Below, one piece after another: positions 11,100-23,999 of a stretch of DNA of 64,000 nucleotides (position 1 is the stretch's first letter; the number at the start of each line of letters is the position of its first letter). The notes under the pieces were generated by a model. The model was not told the DNA's origin. It searched no databases and was given only the letters and a program-made list of their open reading frames with translations. The stretch covers positions 116,284,505 through 116,348,504 of the forward strand of contig NC_134703.1 in assembly GCF_043290135.1 (NCBI RefSeq). The letters run 5' to 3'. The DNA comes from Rhipicephalus microplus. Its lineage: Eukaryota; Arthropoda; Arachnida; Ixodida; Ixodidae. A program made the translations under genes and the position numbers.

Positions 11100-11327
11100 C
11101 TGGGGTCGATAATCGACCGTAGCTGTGGGGTTGCGCGTACGCGTCCGCTTCAGCTACGGGAGTTGCGGGGTTCGATCCCCAGTGCCGGCCGGCCACCCAC
11201 CGGTAGCTAAACAGGGTACAGGCGGGCTTCGAGTGGCTGTGATGCGTCCCTCCACCCTCCAGTGGTGAAGCTTACTCTGCCTGGAGGACTCCCAACCCGT
11301 TGCTCGGGACCTGGGGTTGATAATCGA
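11100..11327 (+). mobile_element. Second tRNA-derived SINE family with 17-bp TSD
   Basis: The body at 11117-11310 is flanked by CTGGGGTCGATAATCGA (11100-11116) and CTGGGGTTGATAATCGA (11311-11327), differing by one C/T change at a CpG. It contains B-box GGTTCGATCCC (11169-11179) followed by AGTGCCGGCCGGCCACCC and AAACAGGGTACAGGCGGGC. The sequence is unrelated to the Ruka-like copies outside the Pol III boxes. Confidence 0.85.
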
Positions 11328-12136
11328 AATCACGTTACAACTACTTTTTAGCTATATAAAATCTTCCCTGACTATTCCGCATTTATAATTTTGTTGCACC
11401 GAACAATGTTTAGCAAACCAGTACGTGAAAGCCGACAGGAGAGAAAACCTCGCTATATTTCACAACCACCAACTCGCTATACAATTGCCGTGACAGCCTA
11501 GTGTGTTTATGCAAGAAGCTTCCTCTGCGCTCTTTATATCAAGACATTTATTTTCTGTACTTTGGTCATCCTGTCAACGGTGCACCACATGAACCATATC
11601 TTTACCCTGAATTGCCTTTCTGCGATGAGTCGTGTGTCGGCGCAAATATTTCACAGCCTTGAATATTTCATACAATAGGGCTTCCCTGTCGGTGGCTCTT
11701 TGTAAAGTCGCAATCAATCATCGTAAATGAAGTCGGAAGATGCCGGAAGCATTGCGAGTTTCAGCAGAATGCATTTTTTTGAAGAGACATTGCATGCGTG
11801 CATCATTTTTCTTGAGCTAGCCGAAACCTTGATTCTGCGAAACCAAACCCCTGAATAATCAATTAAACATTTAAAAACCATTAATCAAGGCTAGAGCTTT
11901 GAGAGTCAATGCAAGAATGTATTGATACTGATGTTAAGCTGGTGGACGCCTAGCCTGAAGACGTGGGATAACGTGTTTTACGCTGCGTATATAAAAAAAA
12001 ACTTGAATCATCAAATGAAAGTTTTAGGACAAATGGTGGTTTTATTGTTACAAAAGCATGTATGTTTCTTTACTGAATATATAATGTAAAAAATATCTTT
12101 CATTATTTTTTTATTTTCTTAATTTAATTTCAAATA
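11328..12136. other. Gene-free stretch
   Basis: About 800 bases of AT-rich DNA with no ORF of 60 codons and no repeat that I recognise. Confidence 0.5.
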
Positions 12137-12395
12137 TTGCAAATTTCTCAGGAGGATGCGCTCAGCGTGTATAACGTAGCAACCCTTTCTTGTCAGATAG
12201 TGCTCAATGTACATGCCAATGGCTGCTAAGGGGGAATGAGATACAGGAGAATTAGGCTTTTAGTTCAACAACACACAGAAGAAATCTCCCACCGTCACCA
12301 CCATGGAGGTCAAAATGCAAAACTGGTTACACACTACTACTACGACAACGAGGGACAAGCGGGTGTTGCTATAAGGAGCTTCACCCCTAAAAAGA
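12137..12395 (-). repeat. Dispersed repeat, inverted copy of the family at 0.2 and 18 kb
   Basis: The reverse complement reads, in order: GGTGAAGCTCC, CATTTTGACCTCCATGGTGG, GATTTCTTCTGTGTGTTG, TTCTCCTGTATCTCATTC, CATTGGCATGTACATTGAG and CACTATCTGACAAG. This is the uninterrupted arrangement of the blocks that are rearranged at 17887-18390, so it serves as the reference structure for the family. No coding capacity or terminal repeats seen. Confidence 0.7.
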
Positions 12396-14458
12396 GTAGC
12401 GAAATACATTGTTAGTAGGACGAAATCCCTCTAACTTGAAGCTGCGTTTGTGTCGCGTTTATCTGGCAGAGCTGTATGCAAACAAATGACCTGGGGCTGA
12501 TCCTAAAACTATATTGTAACAACAAATAGAGGAATTTCAATCTCTGAACTTTCGCTTGGTTAGACAAAGTAGCAAGGCCAGCCACCCGAAACTATTATGG
12601 TACTCTTGCATGTTATTTTCAAAGATAAATGTTAGAAGAGTCCTATTCTTAAAAGCTTCGTGTTTCCGAAATATTGGAGAATGAAACAGCACTGACTTGA
12701 CTTTACCTCTTCGTATGGATTAGAGGCAATAGAAATAATATATGCTTTTAATAAGTGGGTGCATTGCATGTATATATTCATTGTTTTTCACAATGTGCCT
12801 GTACCGAATAAATTATGCAATTAAGGCTGTAGGCGAAATATTTTGCTACAAATAAAGACTAATCACTGAAACAACCAACAAGAGTCCGAAAAGGTCCGAA
12901 AAGTCATGAACGCTGAGGTATCATAAAAAAAAGCAAACCACGTTATTTTCTGATATGATGGCCTGTATAACTTGCTTAATACCACGACCACATCTTTTTT
13001 TAGAAATACATCAGCTACAGAGTACTCAATGTGTGAATTGATTCTACGAAAAAAATGCATGTGCACAGCATGAACTCTAACACGCAGACTCCAGAAAGAA
13101 TTATGCTTGTTTTCTCAGAAGTAGGTATTTGAGAAATGTGAAATGTGGAATAAAACGTCTTTTCGCAGTTTGGGTTCCTGTCAGCAAAATGATTTCATCT
13201 TTGCCCAGAGAAACAACGCTATTAGAAAAACCATAACATTCAGTACTATAGCACCAGCCATGTCTGTTTTATTGTTTTTACCTTTCTTAACCTGTCAAGG
13301 TTTAGTGTTTAGGGTAAAGGTTTTCTAAACGAATTTCTAAAAAAAATTCTAAAAGAAAGTTGAAAGGCGGAATAGAGAAACATGGAATAATTAGTTCTTC
13401 TAGTATGCAAGAACAGCTTAAATTAAGGTTTAAATGATGGATTCATTGTCTGACACACAAACGATACGGCAAACAGGAATTTTTAGAGTTTTTATAGCCC
13501 GCTGCGTTCTCCCCTCGTCGCATCACGGTGTCTACATTAGCTTTAGTTTGCTTTCAATCAATCAAATAATCAAGTAATCAATCAGTCATTCAATGGAGCT
13601 TTTTTCTATGAAAAGAACAAAGTATAAATAATATTTGGACTGATAGCTTCAAGTGCCTTGTGACTGGTTCAATACAATGTGTACAGAGAAAATACAGGTC
13701 AGCAAAAAAAATTAAACTATATGAATACAGTCAATACACGTATAAATTTTCTCAGATCAAAACATACATATACAGAGACTTACATATCTTATCTCAATAA
13801 AGAAAAGACTTGCAAGGTAGACCGAAATCATGTGCAGTTTTATACTCAATTGGAATAACGTTCCATATTTTTGTTTCATTAAATTCGATCTGTCTTTCTC
13901 CATAAATATTGTAGCATTTGGGTGAATCGACATTGCCATTAGATGAATGGCGCATATTGATTATTTTGTAAATACTATCTATGTAAAACTAATCAATGTA
14001 AATAATATCTTTGTATTAAAAAAGATGTTTTGGATAGCGTAGGGCTCTGATTTCTGGTCGAACGTAATTTAGAAATAATGACATACCCTTTCGCTGGGTA
14101 AAAATTCACGGCTGGTTATTGGTCGCACTTGATTGATTTGGTTGGGCTTTTTCCAAATGGCGAGATCTCAGACAGGTGAATAGCTTCTGAAGCTAGCTGC
14201 GAAAATGAACGACTGGCATTGGTTTACGAGTTCCGCTGCAGTGACGGAATGTTGATGGAGAATATGACCTACTTCGTTGTTATGATTAACATAAAAAAAA
14301 CCATCGTTTTTATGTAACAGCCTGTGTCAATTCTATTTTCTCTTCTCCATATCAACTTCAGGCCCCTCTTGCCCGCGCCGAAAGTCTCTGAGCCGTACCG
14401 TCATGACGGGAGGTAGAAAATAACGTTTTTTTTTCTCTTGCTCTCACCTTAAACCGCA
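12396..14458. other. Gene-free stretch
   Basis: AT-rich, ORFs of at most 67 codons, none recognised. A degenerate CAAT-type tetranucleotide run lies at about 13549-13592. Confidence 0.5.
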
Positions 14459-14721
14459 CACACTAATATTTGATTGATTTGTGGGGTTTAACGTCTCAAA
14501 ACCACCATATGACTATGAGAGACGCCGTAGTGGAGGGCTCCGGAAAATTTTGACCACCTGGGGTTCTTTAACGTGCGCCCAAATCTGAGCACACGGGCCT
14601 ACAACATTTCCGCCTCCATCGGAAATGCAGCCGCCGCAGCCGGGAATCGAACCCGCGACCTGTGGGTCAGCAGCCGAGTACCTTAGCCACTAGACCACCG
14701 CGGCGGGCCACACTAATATTT
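14459..14721 (-). mobile_element. Ruka-like SINE with 13-bp TSD
   Basis: The body (14472-14708) is flanked by CACACTAATATTT at 14459-14471 and 14709-14721. Read on the minus strand, the A-box TGGTCTAGTGG (14697-14687) and B-box GGTTCGATTCC (14653-14643) match the Pol III consensus closely, better than the copy at 10.5 kb. The 3' end is the GGGGTTTAACGTC-type terminus at the left. Confidence 0.93.
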
Positions 14722-16889
14722 ACCTACGATATCCCTGTCTTGTGATTTTAGGAGCACATACCACGCTAGGGCACCAAAGTTAATTTGGCTCATTACCCTA
14801 TTGCAAAGAAAGGTTTCTGCTTTCACATGACATGTGGAGTGCAATTATGCATGATTGAGTATTAGTTTCAAGGACGTCATGAGGATAAAACAGGGCATCT
14901 TGTGCACTTTCACTGTCGGTGTGTTTGGTGTGCTCCAAGCTAATACTCAGTCAAGTAGGTTTAATATAAAATGAAGAGCTAGTTTGCTTATCGTCTCTTT
15001 AGAATATCGTAACACAATTTCAAAAAAGAAAATAACTTAACTAGAGTTTTCTCCTGCGCAGTTAGTGCAAGATTTGGCTGAATGATACATTTTTCGAAAC
15101 AATGTAAAATTTATTAAACTTTTAACGTTAATTAAGCCTTCACTTATTGAGCAGCCATTTCCCCTATGTAAGGCCAGTTTCAGTGAGTGAATCTGATTAA
15201 AAAACATTTAACTTTTATGATTATACTGCAGTGGTTATACCGACAAGCGCGCCCGCCCATGAAGTACGCTCCAGAGGGGGAAGCCAGATAAGGTTGGGTG
15301 CCAGTGGTTGTTGAAAGTGCATGTAAATACCCGAAAATATGAACTCTGTCGTGGTATAAATGTCACAGCCAGGGCTGGAAATGAAACTCGTCTTTGGGTA
15401 TATGTTATAGTGTTGCACACCGAAGATGCAGCAATGGTGCAACAAATGGCTTTTTTCTCATCCTAAACTCAGCACAGTCAATAAAAATCTACGCCAAGTT
15501 CAGCGAAGAGAAAGCCATGATGAAGTCATGCAGTCAAAGACAGAACGATGCCATTTTAGGAAGAATACGTGCTGCTCCAGCGATGGTCATGCGGACGAGA
15601 AGCACGAGGTGAGAGCCAGGAAGTTCCAGCCGCTTTAATGAACACTTTATACAGATACGGTACTTGGCAACAGCTGTGTGACGTCAATGGAGCCACCAGC
15701 GATGAGTATAGAAGAGAACTACGCGGAAGTTACAAAAGCAAACCTCCACGGCTGCTCTTTTTCTGCCTCTGACCGGGGCGTTTTCGGCGCTAAGCGATGA
15801 ACATCAGATCAACGGCGCGGAAAGACTTGACAAATGGCAGCTGTCCGGTGACCATTCCACGCCACGAAGCGGCACGAGACATCGATTCACTCTGAGCTCT
15901 TCCTTCTCTGGTGCGTTTTTACCAACGGAAATATACTCTACTGCCTTCTTTGTACATCCATCTGCGAGATGAGAATGTTGCCGACTGTGTATGTACGTGC
16001 CACGAGTTTTTTTGCACAAAACACGAATGGAAAATATGCCTGAATTTGATGCCGTCTCACGCAATTTTGATGTAGTACGTGAATGAGGTAGAACATGCTT
16101 GGCGAAACTAGTGGCCAACAACTGTCAATAATCTGCTATATAAAGTGTGGAACACTGTCCTTTGAAGAACTGATTTTTTTTTTCTTTTCTGTGAAAAACT
16201 TTTATTTATTGGTATAGGATTTCAGAATAAAGACGACCAGAGTAACGTCATTGGTAGACGTCCGGTAAAGTGCGAAAACTAGATACAGAAATTTAGGCAA
16301 CGGTCTGTTTTTTTCTTTGCGCCCCTATTGCTAAACCTTGGTATAAAGGCATGAATTATGTGTGAAAGAAAGGTTTTTGTGGTGGTTTTACAGCCCCTGT
16401 AAATGTTTTTTATATTATTTTGGCCTAACTGCCTATAAGTACCTATTTATTTATATTCATTTTTTAAAATGGGCTTTGTATGAACACTATTCTGAAAGAC
16501 AGCCAAATTAACGAAGTCCAAACTCCACAAACGCTGACTATAACAACTGCAGGAGCGTACAGCGGCGGGAAGAGAAAGAAAGCATGACAAAAACATCTTC
16601 ACATGCTCAGGCAACTGGTGAATATATCAATCTAGCATGCATGGGGTCGGGGCGAAAAATACCTGGTAAAGCATTTGATTTCCTTTTTGGGCAAACTAAT
16701 GAAGGATTCCCCAAGGAGAAATCGGCACCTTTCAGAAACTATTTCACGAAGAGCCATTGTTCTTTCTATGACTAACCAACTATTTCATACCACAACATCT
16801 TATCATTCGATATAGAGCCTCCTACGTGAGTATCGAGATAAGGACTGCGAGCGCCTGAATAAATTATATCTCCAGTTAGAATTCCTCTT
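14722..16889. other. Gene-free stretch
   Basis: ORFs of up to 105 codons (for example minus 15804-16121), none with a recognisable domain. Overlapping ORFs at 15221-15772 on both strands reflect a locally GC-richer patch. No supported feature. Confidence 0.4.
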
Positions 16890-17885
16890 TTACTAATTGA
16901 CGAAAAAATCGGCAGATCCCACGTACCTGGGAATCGACGTTATGCGAAGCATGCGGAGGGAAGGTGGCCGTGTTGCAATATTTTTATTGAGCTACATGTC
17001 ATGAAATGACGCTAAATATATGTAGAAATGTTGCGCTTACAGACATATGTTGACGAGTTGCAGATGTTTCTATAACCAGTTGTTTGCACTTGCGCAACGA
17101 TGCCAGCTGGAACATGCTTAATAGCAACACCAGAAGCTGAAATGAAGCACTCATGCGTGCGAGGATGCTGGCCCTGGACACTGCTACATAAATCAACTTC
17201 AGTGCATGAAAACTAACCACAATTGACGTTAACCCGACGTGATGGCTGTATTAAAGGAGTACATACGTAATATTTACAAAATTGGGCAGGTATCACTGCA
17301 ACCACTATTCACGTTTCACGAAGATTAGCGTCTATTTGAAAAGCAGTTCTGAAACCTGACGTAGCTCTGGTGAAAAGTGCCTCATTTCCACGCAGAATGC
17401 TTGGGTTTGATGGCAGCTTGGACTCTGACGTTTAATCTCTGCATTCGCCGGGTCGACGCTACCGATGTCAGTTATTTATTAACGCTCGCGTGTTAAAATT
17501 CCCAAGTGCGTTCTCGTCGTTCCTGGGTAGATACTAAGTATCAATAAGCTGTGGCACATAACCACATACAGCGGCATATGGATATGGACAGACAGTGGCC
17601 CATGGATATGTGCCACTGTCTGTCAGGAAGTGTTCGACGACATACGTGACGGGATTGTGACATTATTCATGTCCTGACCAGCGCGTCATATTCGTCGAAT
17701 CATCTTACCCTCCCATGATTATTTAGCTTCACGTCTAGTTAAGGGGGGGACCACAAGAGCACCCAAACGTAAGCCGCTAGATAGATAGATGCGCTCAAAG
17801 TCGCTAAAATTCGCCAAGAAAAGCTTCGTATTTAAAAAAAAAATCAACAAAGGGCTCAGCTTTGTGCTAAATGGCATCGGCTTTC
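16890..17885 (+). repeat. Long dispersed repeat ending in short GATA run (copy A)
   Basis: Shares ordered blocks with 48190-49500: CTTGCGCAACGATGCC (17090), ACACTGC, CTTCAGYGCA, TTTACAAAATTGG, CACGCAGAATGC, GTTAAAATT and TCGTCGTTCC. The end reads CATCTTAC, GAGTTAAAAG-like and GGCGGCTAGATAGATAGAT, followed by CGCTCAAAGTCGCTAAA and GCTTCGTATTTAAA. The 5' part (CGGCAGATCCCACGTACC, ATGCGAAGCATGCGGAGG) recurs at about 52985-53050. It contains a perfect 13-bp inverted repeat, GACAGACAGTGGC at 17587-17599 and 17612-17624. The family is unclassified, with no protein seen. Confidence 0.65.
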
Positions 17886-17886
17886 T

Positions 17887-18868
17887 TTTTAGAGGCGAAG
17901 CTCTTTATAGCGGCACCCATTCGTCCTTCGTAGCCGCTGTAGTGTGTAACTAGTATAACATTTTGACCTCCAAGATGGTGCCGGTGAGCGATTTCTTCTG
18001 TACGTTGTTGAACAATGAAAGATAGTGCTCAATGTGCATGTCATTGGCTGCTAATGGGCAATGAGAGACAGGAGCATTCAGCTTTTAGTTAACGCGCACG
18101 CTGCAATCCCTATTAGCAGCTATTGGCATGTACATTGAGCCCTATCTGACTAAAAAAGGGTTGCCACGTTATGCTCGCTGGGTGTAACCTCCTTAGCTTT
18201 AGAAAGGTTTAGCGAGCGTTGAGCCGCAGTGCCATGTATACAATGAACTAGTATATACCATGAACTCGAGGTGGTTAAAGGTGGGAAACAGATACGAAGC
18301 GCAAGCCGTAAGAAAGTAAAAGCCAAATTCTCCTGTCTCTCATTTCCCATTAGCAGTCATTAGCATGTACATTGAGCACTATCTGACACGAAAAGGTTGC
18401 TACGTTGTACTCGCTGGGCGTAACCTTCTTGGTTTAGAAAGGTTTAGCGAGCGTTGGGCCGCAGTGCCTTGAATACAGTGGACTAGTATACACCACGAAC
18501 TCGAGGTGGTTAAAGCTGGGAAGTAGACCCGAAGCGCAAGCCGCAAGAAAGTGTGCGTGTGCCACCTCTCGTTTAGTCCTTGGAATGTCCGCTGGTTGGC
18601 GGTAGTTTAAAATGGGGAATATATGATTAAAATATGCGAGATGGTGGTACTTGAAGTGTTAAATAGATGGACGAAAGGACACACAGACAGATGCATGGAT
18701 GGACGCATGAACGGACGCCGGGGCAGATGCAAGGACGAACGCAGGGACGGACGCACGAACAGACGCACGCACGGACGGGCGGACGGACACATGGACGGTC
18801 ACACAGACGGACGCATGGACGGACGGAAGCAAGAACGAATGGACAGACGAATGCTTCGCCACACTCTC
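17887..18868 (+). repeat. Rearranged and tandemly duplicated copy of the dispersed repeat, with GGAC minisatellite
   Basis: Same family as 207-770 and 12137-12395. Compared with the 12-kb copy, a segment (about 18020-18090) is inverted. This gives two roughly 40-base arms, 18020-18058 and 18108-18147, that are reverse complements with few mismatches. The block from CATTAGCAG to GCAAGAAAGT is then present twice in tandem with a 237-bp period (18113 and 18350). The 3' end is a GGAC/GGAT-type minisatellite (18666-18845). ORFs of up to 132 codons here are repeat translations. Confidence 0.75.
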
Positions 18869-21800
18869 CATCATTCACTCCGTAAATATGCTGCCATTTT
18901 TTTTGCGCTGCAAGTCACCTTCTGCACACCCTTTCATTGTTTACAAACACAACCCCTTGATGACTTTCGGTTTCCTCCACAGATGTGCCAAATTAGCATC
19001 GGTCAGCAAGAAGAGCTTTAGAAAATAGCCCGCTGATTTTCTACACTTTATGATATTTGGCAAAATACATTCAAGTGAATATTTCTCTGACCTACATAAA
19101 AATTATAGAATATTTGCTTGAACTTTACGCAAGTTTCTTTTATCTGAAAAACTAAAAAAAATACATTTCTTACATTTAAGTAACTTGAAAACGTGCTTGC
19201 AGTTTTGACGCTAGGAGCTGGCAAATGAGGTGACTAGAAGTTTTCTGGGGTACAAAGCTTGCGACCTTGAAACCGTCTAAACCGCTCGACGAAATTCCAA
19301 GCTGACCTTCTCACAATGCGGGTTAAGCTTTCGCCTGATTATGCTGTAGTATAAAATTCTTTTGATAAATAAGAGGTCTATTACGCTGCTACGTATTTCT
19401 AGAGCTTTTTTTATATTGAACGAATATATTACTTTTGAATGCTGACGTAATTAGGTCCCCTTATTAGTCGTACATGTCTGTGGTGCTCCCCTACAAAACT
19501 GCTTTTTTAAATGTTGTTACGGCCAATATCGCGATTATATTACGCGTTGGACCACATCACTTCGGAGCAATCCTCATAATCTGTCGTTCTTTCGCGTGCA
19601 GCCTAAAACGGAACACGAGGGCTCCTGTAAAAATGGAGTTTCCACGATCGGAATCAACTGCATGGCCACATGTTCAACTACTCAAAGTGCTAAGCAAGCC
19701 ACTAAGACCACAGTACGTTAAAGAAGGAGGCTTCTTTAATCATGAAAAACACGATATCAAGTGCCCGAAGATGGTTAAAAAACTGCTGTATTTTTAAAGT
19801 TACACTCACAAAATCACAGAACATTTAGGTCTTCTATTCTATTGAAATGAAAACAATATGACTCCTCATTCGAAAAAAAGGCCATGTGTCGCCGAAGACA
19901 AAGGTGTTCAGAAATACAATAAAAAAGATGTCGTTCAACATGCTTTCAGCATATAATGTTGGCTCGACGAAAACGATTTGAACGAAAAGTAAGCGCATTT
20001 CACTGTTGCCACTTCCGCGCCGGCGTCATGTTTTCACGCCCACACATTAAGAACTTGGAATTTCCCACCGAGAAATTGAGAACAAAAATACATTCACTCT
20101 AGAAAAGGAAAGCATATTTTTGGTCCATGTTTTCTTAGTTTGTGAAGCATTCGTTGGTACCGAGGATAACGCAGGTATAAAAATAGATCTTCACAGACGG
20201 AATGATAGAAACAATGGACCAGAGGAACTAAACAGAGGAGGCTTCAAACAAGAAGAAACAAAGATTTTCTTCCTGCCAATATATCCTCCGGGAAATTCTT
20301 TGGTCGAACGGTTTTCAAATGTCACAATGAAAATGGCTGAGTCCTAACGGAGAATTCAGGTGCCATAGCCACAAAAAGCAATTTACAACTTTAGAAAGAA
20401 AAACAATGTGCTGACAATCGTTAGCTAATAAGCATAGACATTTTACTGTGGGCCCGCCACCTTATTTAATTTTTGTTCAACCGCACGTTCAGAAGGAATG
20501 ACGAAACAGAGGAAAGGCGGGGATGTTTACCAAGCTTAATTTAACAAGTTGATGAACTTGCATGTTGGCAGCAACTGGCCCTAGTCAACGTGTTACGGTT
20601 ACCAGTTTAAAATGACCACTATGCTATTTTAAACCGGGGAACGGGATTTGCCATCACGTACATCACCTCGCACTGCTCGATAGAACCCATTATTACGTCG
20701 TCCAATACCATTGCGGAATAACACTGGGAATAAAATAAATAATTTATTTTGTATTATTTAAAGAAATGTTCACTTCCTTGGCAAGTGAACATAATTTTAA
20801 GGCTAGCTGCAAAAGCGGCCGCAATAAAACAGCTAAAATATTTCATCAATCGGAAACCCTACGCACTGCCCGTAACACGCATTCGCGTAAGGCTTTGGAT
20901 TCTGGATGCGCCACCTATTACAGCCGATGAGTTAGCATTCATTATTGCAGAAATATTACCAAGATAAAGAATGGTGTTGCCTATGAAGCGTGCGTAGTTG
21001 GCTAGCGAGGCGCCACTTTGCGAAATACACGCAAAACACCAGTGTACAACCATCAATGTGGCTATGTGGTCGACTTTGTTTACTGTGACTCGAGCATGGC
21101 GAAATGCTTAAGTGTATATTGGATTGTTGCCAAGCCCATTTCATTCCATGTATCCGACGTTATACTGCAGCCTTCTGTCGTATAGCTGTGCATGTCCGAA
21201 GTTTAAATGCTTGCCCTCCACATTGTCTCTCGGGCGACGTCATTGGCGACAGCTGAGACCAATCTCGTGCAGTCACGTCAAGGCTGGGAAATTATTGGCG
21301 TGTTTGTGATATAGCCTAGCCTCCCTTACGTAATGAATATTCATGAATCTAACGTGGTTCCAGAGGGTTCCTGGCCAGCTGTGGCCTCACCGCGAACGTT
21401 CCGAAGCACCCAACAATGCTTTGCCTACGTAGCTTCCTTGTGTCAGACAACGGGCGAGGCTATCAATTGATGCTTACATGTTCGGCTGGCTTGATGAGAA
21501 TCTCAGTTCAGAATTGCGCGTTAGACTGTACCTTTCACAAAGACACTTTGAGGCCGGAAACACCATCAGTTGTCTGAACAGCTAGTTGATTGGTAATCCT
21601 GACGCAAACAACAAAATTCGTCAGTGCTGCTCCTACCACAGATCATAAAAAGAAACCCGCAATAAATAGTCCACTAATATCGTTCTTCAGTAATTTTGCC
21701 ATGGCTCTGAATAATAGGCTATGATACAGTTAAATGAAACCTGTAACAGTGCGCCGCACATGCAAACCAATAATTCCCCTGGTAATCGCACCCCTGCTAT

Positions 21801-23570
21801 GTCGGTGGCGCCATATTTCGCGTGGCGTAGGTGCTGCCGGATGTATCAGAAGCGTTGTTTTGCCAATCTAACAATCTAAGTGTGTCACTAAAATTTTTTT
21901 CCGGCATTTCTGTATTCTCTATTATTTGCACCTTGCTCCTTTTGTACTGGTTACGAGCGTTGGGAATCTTAGACGTGTATTTACTAAAACGTGACCACTT
22001 TGCATGAGAAAGGGGATAATCGACAAGCCAGACTCGTAAAGTGTCACTAACATAAAATGTACGCCAGTACACTTAACACAAAGCAGACATCATATGTTTA
22101 CATAATCAAGTAATGCCTTGAGAGAAGTCATTGGTTATTATTGTTTCTTTATATTACTGAATATGTGAACATGATTCACTACCGAAGAAAATGTACAAAT
22201 GTAGTGTATTGACCTTGGACCACAAGCCTTTTCCCTCGTCAATGTAAATGTATAATGAGATAAACCACTTTAAAAGAAGTAGAGAGCTGATTAATAATGC
22301 GACGATCCCATCACGGCTGCACCGCGTATGCAGGAAGTCGACGGCGTATTTTCGGTACGTCCACTGAAAATTGCGTGCCCCGGCTTACAAGAGTGTTCTT
22401 CGTAAATGTGTCGTAAATATGTGGATTTATGTATAGGTGCACCACCAAAAGCACAAAACTTGTCTTCGTGTTCGATGACGCATGAAAGCGGGCAATACTA
22501 TGTTGTATATTTGTATTTTGCGGGCATAACAGTAAGCAGAACACTAACTGTTGATAAATAGAAACGTGGAAGCTGCACTAATCATAAGTTTTCAGACAAA
22601 TCTATAACATTCGCATCAGAACTTTTTGGCCAGTTTGTTTGCTGCAGAAGTTGTTTCTTAATTTCGCCTAATTCAGTAATTAGGCAGAACCTATAAATAG
22701 AGTAAGTTGCTCCATGCAATATTTCTGATAAGAATTAAGTCGAGCCGACGTGGAATGCGTCGGAATAAACACTGGCTATAGTAACACAGAAGATCCTGCA
22801 TGTAGCTACATAAATTGTGTACAACGTATGGGCCCTGATGAACGTCTGGGCCCTGACGTATGGGCCCTGTTTGGCATACTACTGCCATGTTATGCGAAAA
22901 GCTGGAAAAATGTGACAAGTGAACTTTTAATTGGCTTCTTCTTTTACTTGAAAAAGCTTTCTCCGCCAAGAGCAGCCTATGAGTTAAAACATTGCATGCT
23001 GGCCCCACGCGCAGTTTCAGCAATTGCTGCCCCTAGACACATGCGTGGATGCCAACTTAGAATTCGATTTTCGTCATCGTACTGGTTCACTTTTCAGTCA
23101 ATCTCGCTGAAAACCCGCTGTAGTTAGTTTCGAGATCGACTTTTACCATGCTCCGGGTACGTGGCCTGTCGGGGAATTCTACGGGTCACCGAATCTTCGA
23201 TCTGCCACCGGTCAGATACTGCTGCAAATACGTGAGCCAGCGATATGCGCGGATCAGTGAGCAGATTACCTTTACGAAGCCTTGCGTGCATTTAACGTAA
23301 TTAAAAGGTATATCGCCCCAATGCCATTGGATTTAATGCTCAAGGAATGTGTTGTGTGCTTTCCTTCCCAACGCATTGGGTGCGCGCCGGAAGCAATCGC
23401 TAACCATCGATAAAGGCTCGATAAATTCCTGCGTGGGCTTATATGCGATAGCGTGCCGTCTCCGTAATTAGCTAGACTCTCAAATCCAGTCTTATCTGCG
23501 CTCGCCGCTTGTGTGTATGTAGGTTCGACTCTCTGTAGGCACTCCTCGGCGTAGGTTTTCTGGTTTTCAA
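18869..23570. other. Gene-free stretch
   Basis: About 4.7 kb with ORFs of up to 125 codons (plus 22750-23127, plus 19474-19797), none recognisable. Three copies of GGGCCCTG occur within 22829-22870. No repeat family or RNA gene supported. Confidence 0.4.
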
Positions 23571-23675
23571 GCACGCTCGCAACACGCACACGCGTACGCA
23601 CGCGTTCACGCACTCCCTCCCCTTCACACACACTTGTGCACGTGCACATGCATACGCACACAAATGTGCGTACGC
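23571..23675. repeat. Alternating purine-pyrimidine CA/CG-rich tract
   Basis: Runs of CACACGCGTACGCACGCG, CACACACACTTGTGCACGTG and CATGCATACGCACAC. Such alternating tracts can adopt Z-DNA. The Cys/Val/Arg-rich minus-strand ORFs over it (23272-23679) follow from the low complexity. Confidence 0.7.
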
Positions 23676-23931
23676 TCATGATTTATAATGGTTGAATACT
23701 TTCGAACTGCGGAGCTATTAGGCGCGTATGAGCTGTGGTGTCATCGATTACGCATGCAAGAGAAACCGTGAATAGAGTGGAGAAAGCCCGTTCTGAAGCG
23801 AAGGTAGCAATTAAAATAACAGTAAGTGCTGTGTATACATATAACATAACACGACGATTGAGTAATATTCCTGTGTCACAAAAGTTTGCACTCTAATATT
23901 TCTCTTGTGCAAACAGAGCCATCTGCTCAAT

Positions 23932-23999
23932 GAAATCGTAAGGTTGTAGCGCAGCTCTGTTCATGCTCAAACAGAGCTACGCTATAACCTTGCAATTTC
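23932..23999 (+). ncRNA. miRNA-precursor-like hairpin (candidate)
   Basis: Left arm 23932-23961 and right arm 23970-23999 are reverse complements over 30 positions with four differences. On the plus strand two of these are G-U pairs and two are C-A mismatches. The loop is 8 bases (CATGCTCA). Size and shape (68 bases, about 30-bp stem) fit an animal pre-miRNA, but a short MITE or simple inverted duplication gives the same picture. I do not recognise the arms as a known miRNA. Confidence 0.3.
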
